Of a stretch of 13,152 nt of DNA, positions 13,025 to 13,152 are shown piece after piece. A program made the position numbers and the translations under genes. Where the stretch lies: assembly GCA_934254755.1 (NCBI GenBank), contig CAKQMM010000012.1, forward strand, positions 1-13,152, read 5' to 3'. Below the pieces are notes generated by a model, which saw nothing but the letters and a program-made list of their open reading frames with translations, was not told the DNA's origin and did not search any database. This DNA is from an uncultured Clostridia bacterium. Lineage in GTDB: Bacteria; Bacillota; Clostridia; Christensenellales; Borkfalkiaceae. Within the stretch, counting starts at the first letter, position 1, and each line of letters starts with the position of its first letter.

Positions 13025-13152
13025 TTACCTCTCTGCAGTCGGCAGAGTTATCGAACCGCTCTCAACTCGATATATCCTCTCTCTCCTCGAGGTTCCAACT
13101 GAATGCGGGGATTTGTTTTGTCCCACGCATATCCGATTGTCGATGGGTCGTA
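13025..13152 (-). other. Edge sequence, possible end of an unrecognised gene
   Basis: All three minus-strand frames enter from the right edge. One stays open to a TAA at 13027-13025 (ending SGSITLPTAER) and another to a TAA at 13050-13048 (ending GYIELRAVR). Neither is recognisable and the window is too short to choose. CTCTGC (13031-13036) and GCAGAG (13042-13047) form a further hairpin. The downstream terminators imply that some minus-strand transcript, coding or not, ends here. Confidence 0.25.

Overview
The window looks like chromosomal DNA of an anaerobic Firmicute, probably a gut Clostridia-type organism. Genes start behind strong AGGAG-type ribosome binding sites, the rho-independent terminators are compact, promoters match TTGACA/TATAAT, and the carbohydrate genes are AraC-controlled glycosidases. 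This placement is an inference; no rRNA or other marker gene is present. Base composition is a mosaic. The left end (GH2 enzyme and first AraC regulator) is visibly GC-richer, while the helicase gene and the block from about 8.7 kb to 12.8 kb are AT-rich, which suggests parts were acquired separately.

Layout, left to right. (1) 1-2160, minus strand: the first 387 residues of a GH2 beta-mannosidase-type enzyme, cut by the window edge, preceded by an AraC-family regulator with terminators between them. (2) 2197-6423, minus strand, in transcription order: a macro-domain protein with a C-terminal helix-turn-helix-like domain, a cytosolic von Willebrand A (VWA) protein with an intact MIDAS motif, and a 772-residue HelD-like superfamily 1 helicase whose N-terminus carries Sel1/TPR-type repeats. 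This trio is the best candidate for an interesting, possibly stress- or defence-related, module. (3) 6522-8503, minus strand: an alpha/beta-hydrolase pseudogene that has lost its nucleophile region, then a polytopic membrane protein with four 16-residue C-terminal repeats, preceded by an unannotated 52-codon small ORF whose TAG stop directly abuts the next ATG, all downstream of a near-consensus promoter. (4) 8521-9650: a graveyard of decayed elements. It holds a frameshifted, truncated DUF4238 gene with its own promoter and operator-like repeats, and an internally deleted IS481-like transposase. (5) 9643-12731: a GH92-type alpha-mannosidase (minus) and a second AraC-family regulator (plus), divergent across a 200-bp region with a perfect TTGACA-17-TATAAT promoter overlapped by a 14-bp palindrome. 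(6) 12732-13152: no clear gene, but three or more stacked hairpins that read as terminators for something entering from the right on the minus strand.

Together the two ends suggest use of mannose-containing glycans: a beta-mannosidase-type and an alpha-mannosidase-type exo-enzyme, both apparently cytoplasmic, each beside an AraC sensor. The centre is an accessory zone with nucleotide- and ADP-ribose-related proteins and several genes in decay.
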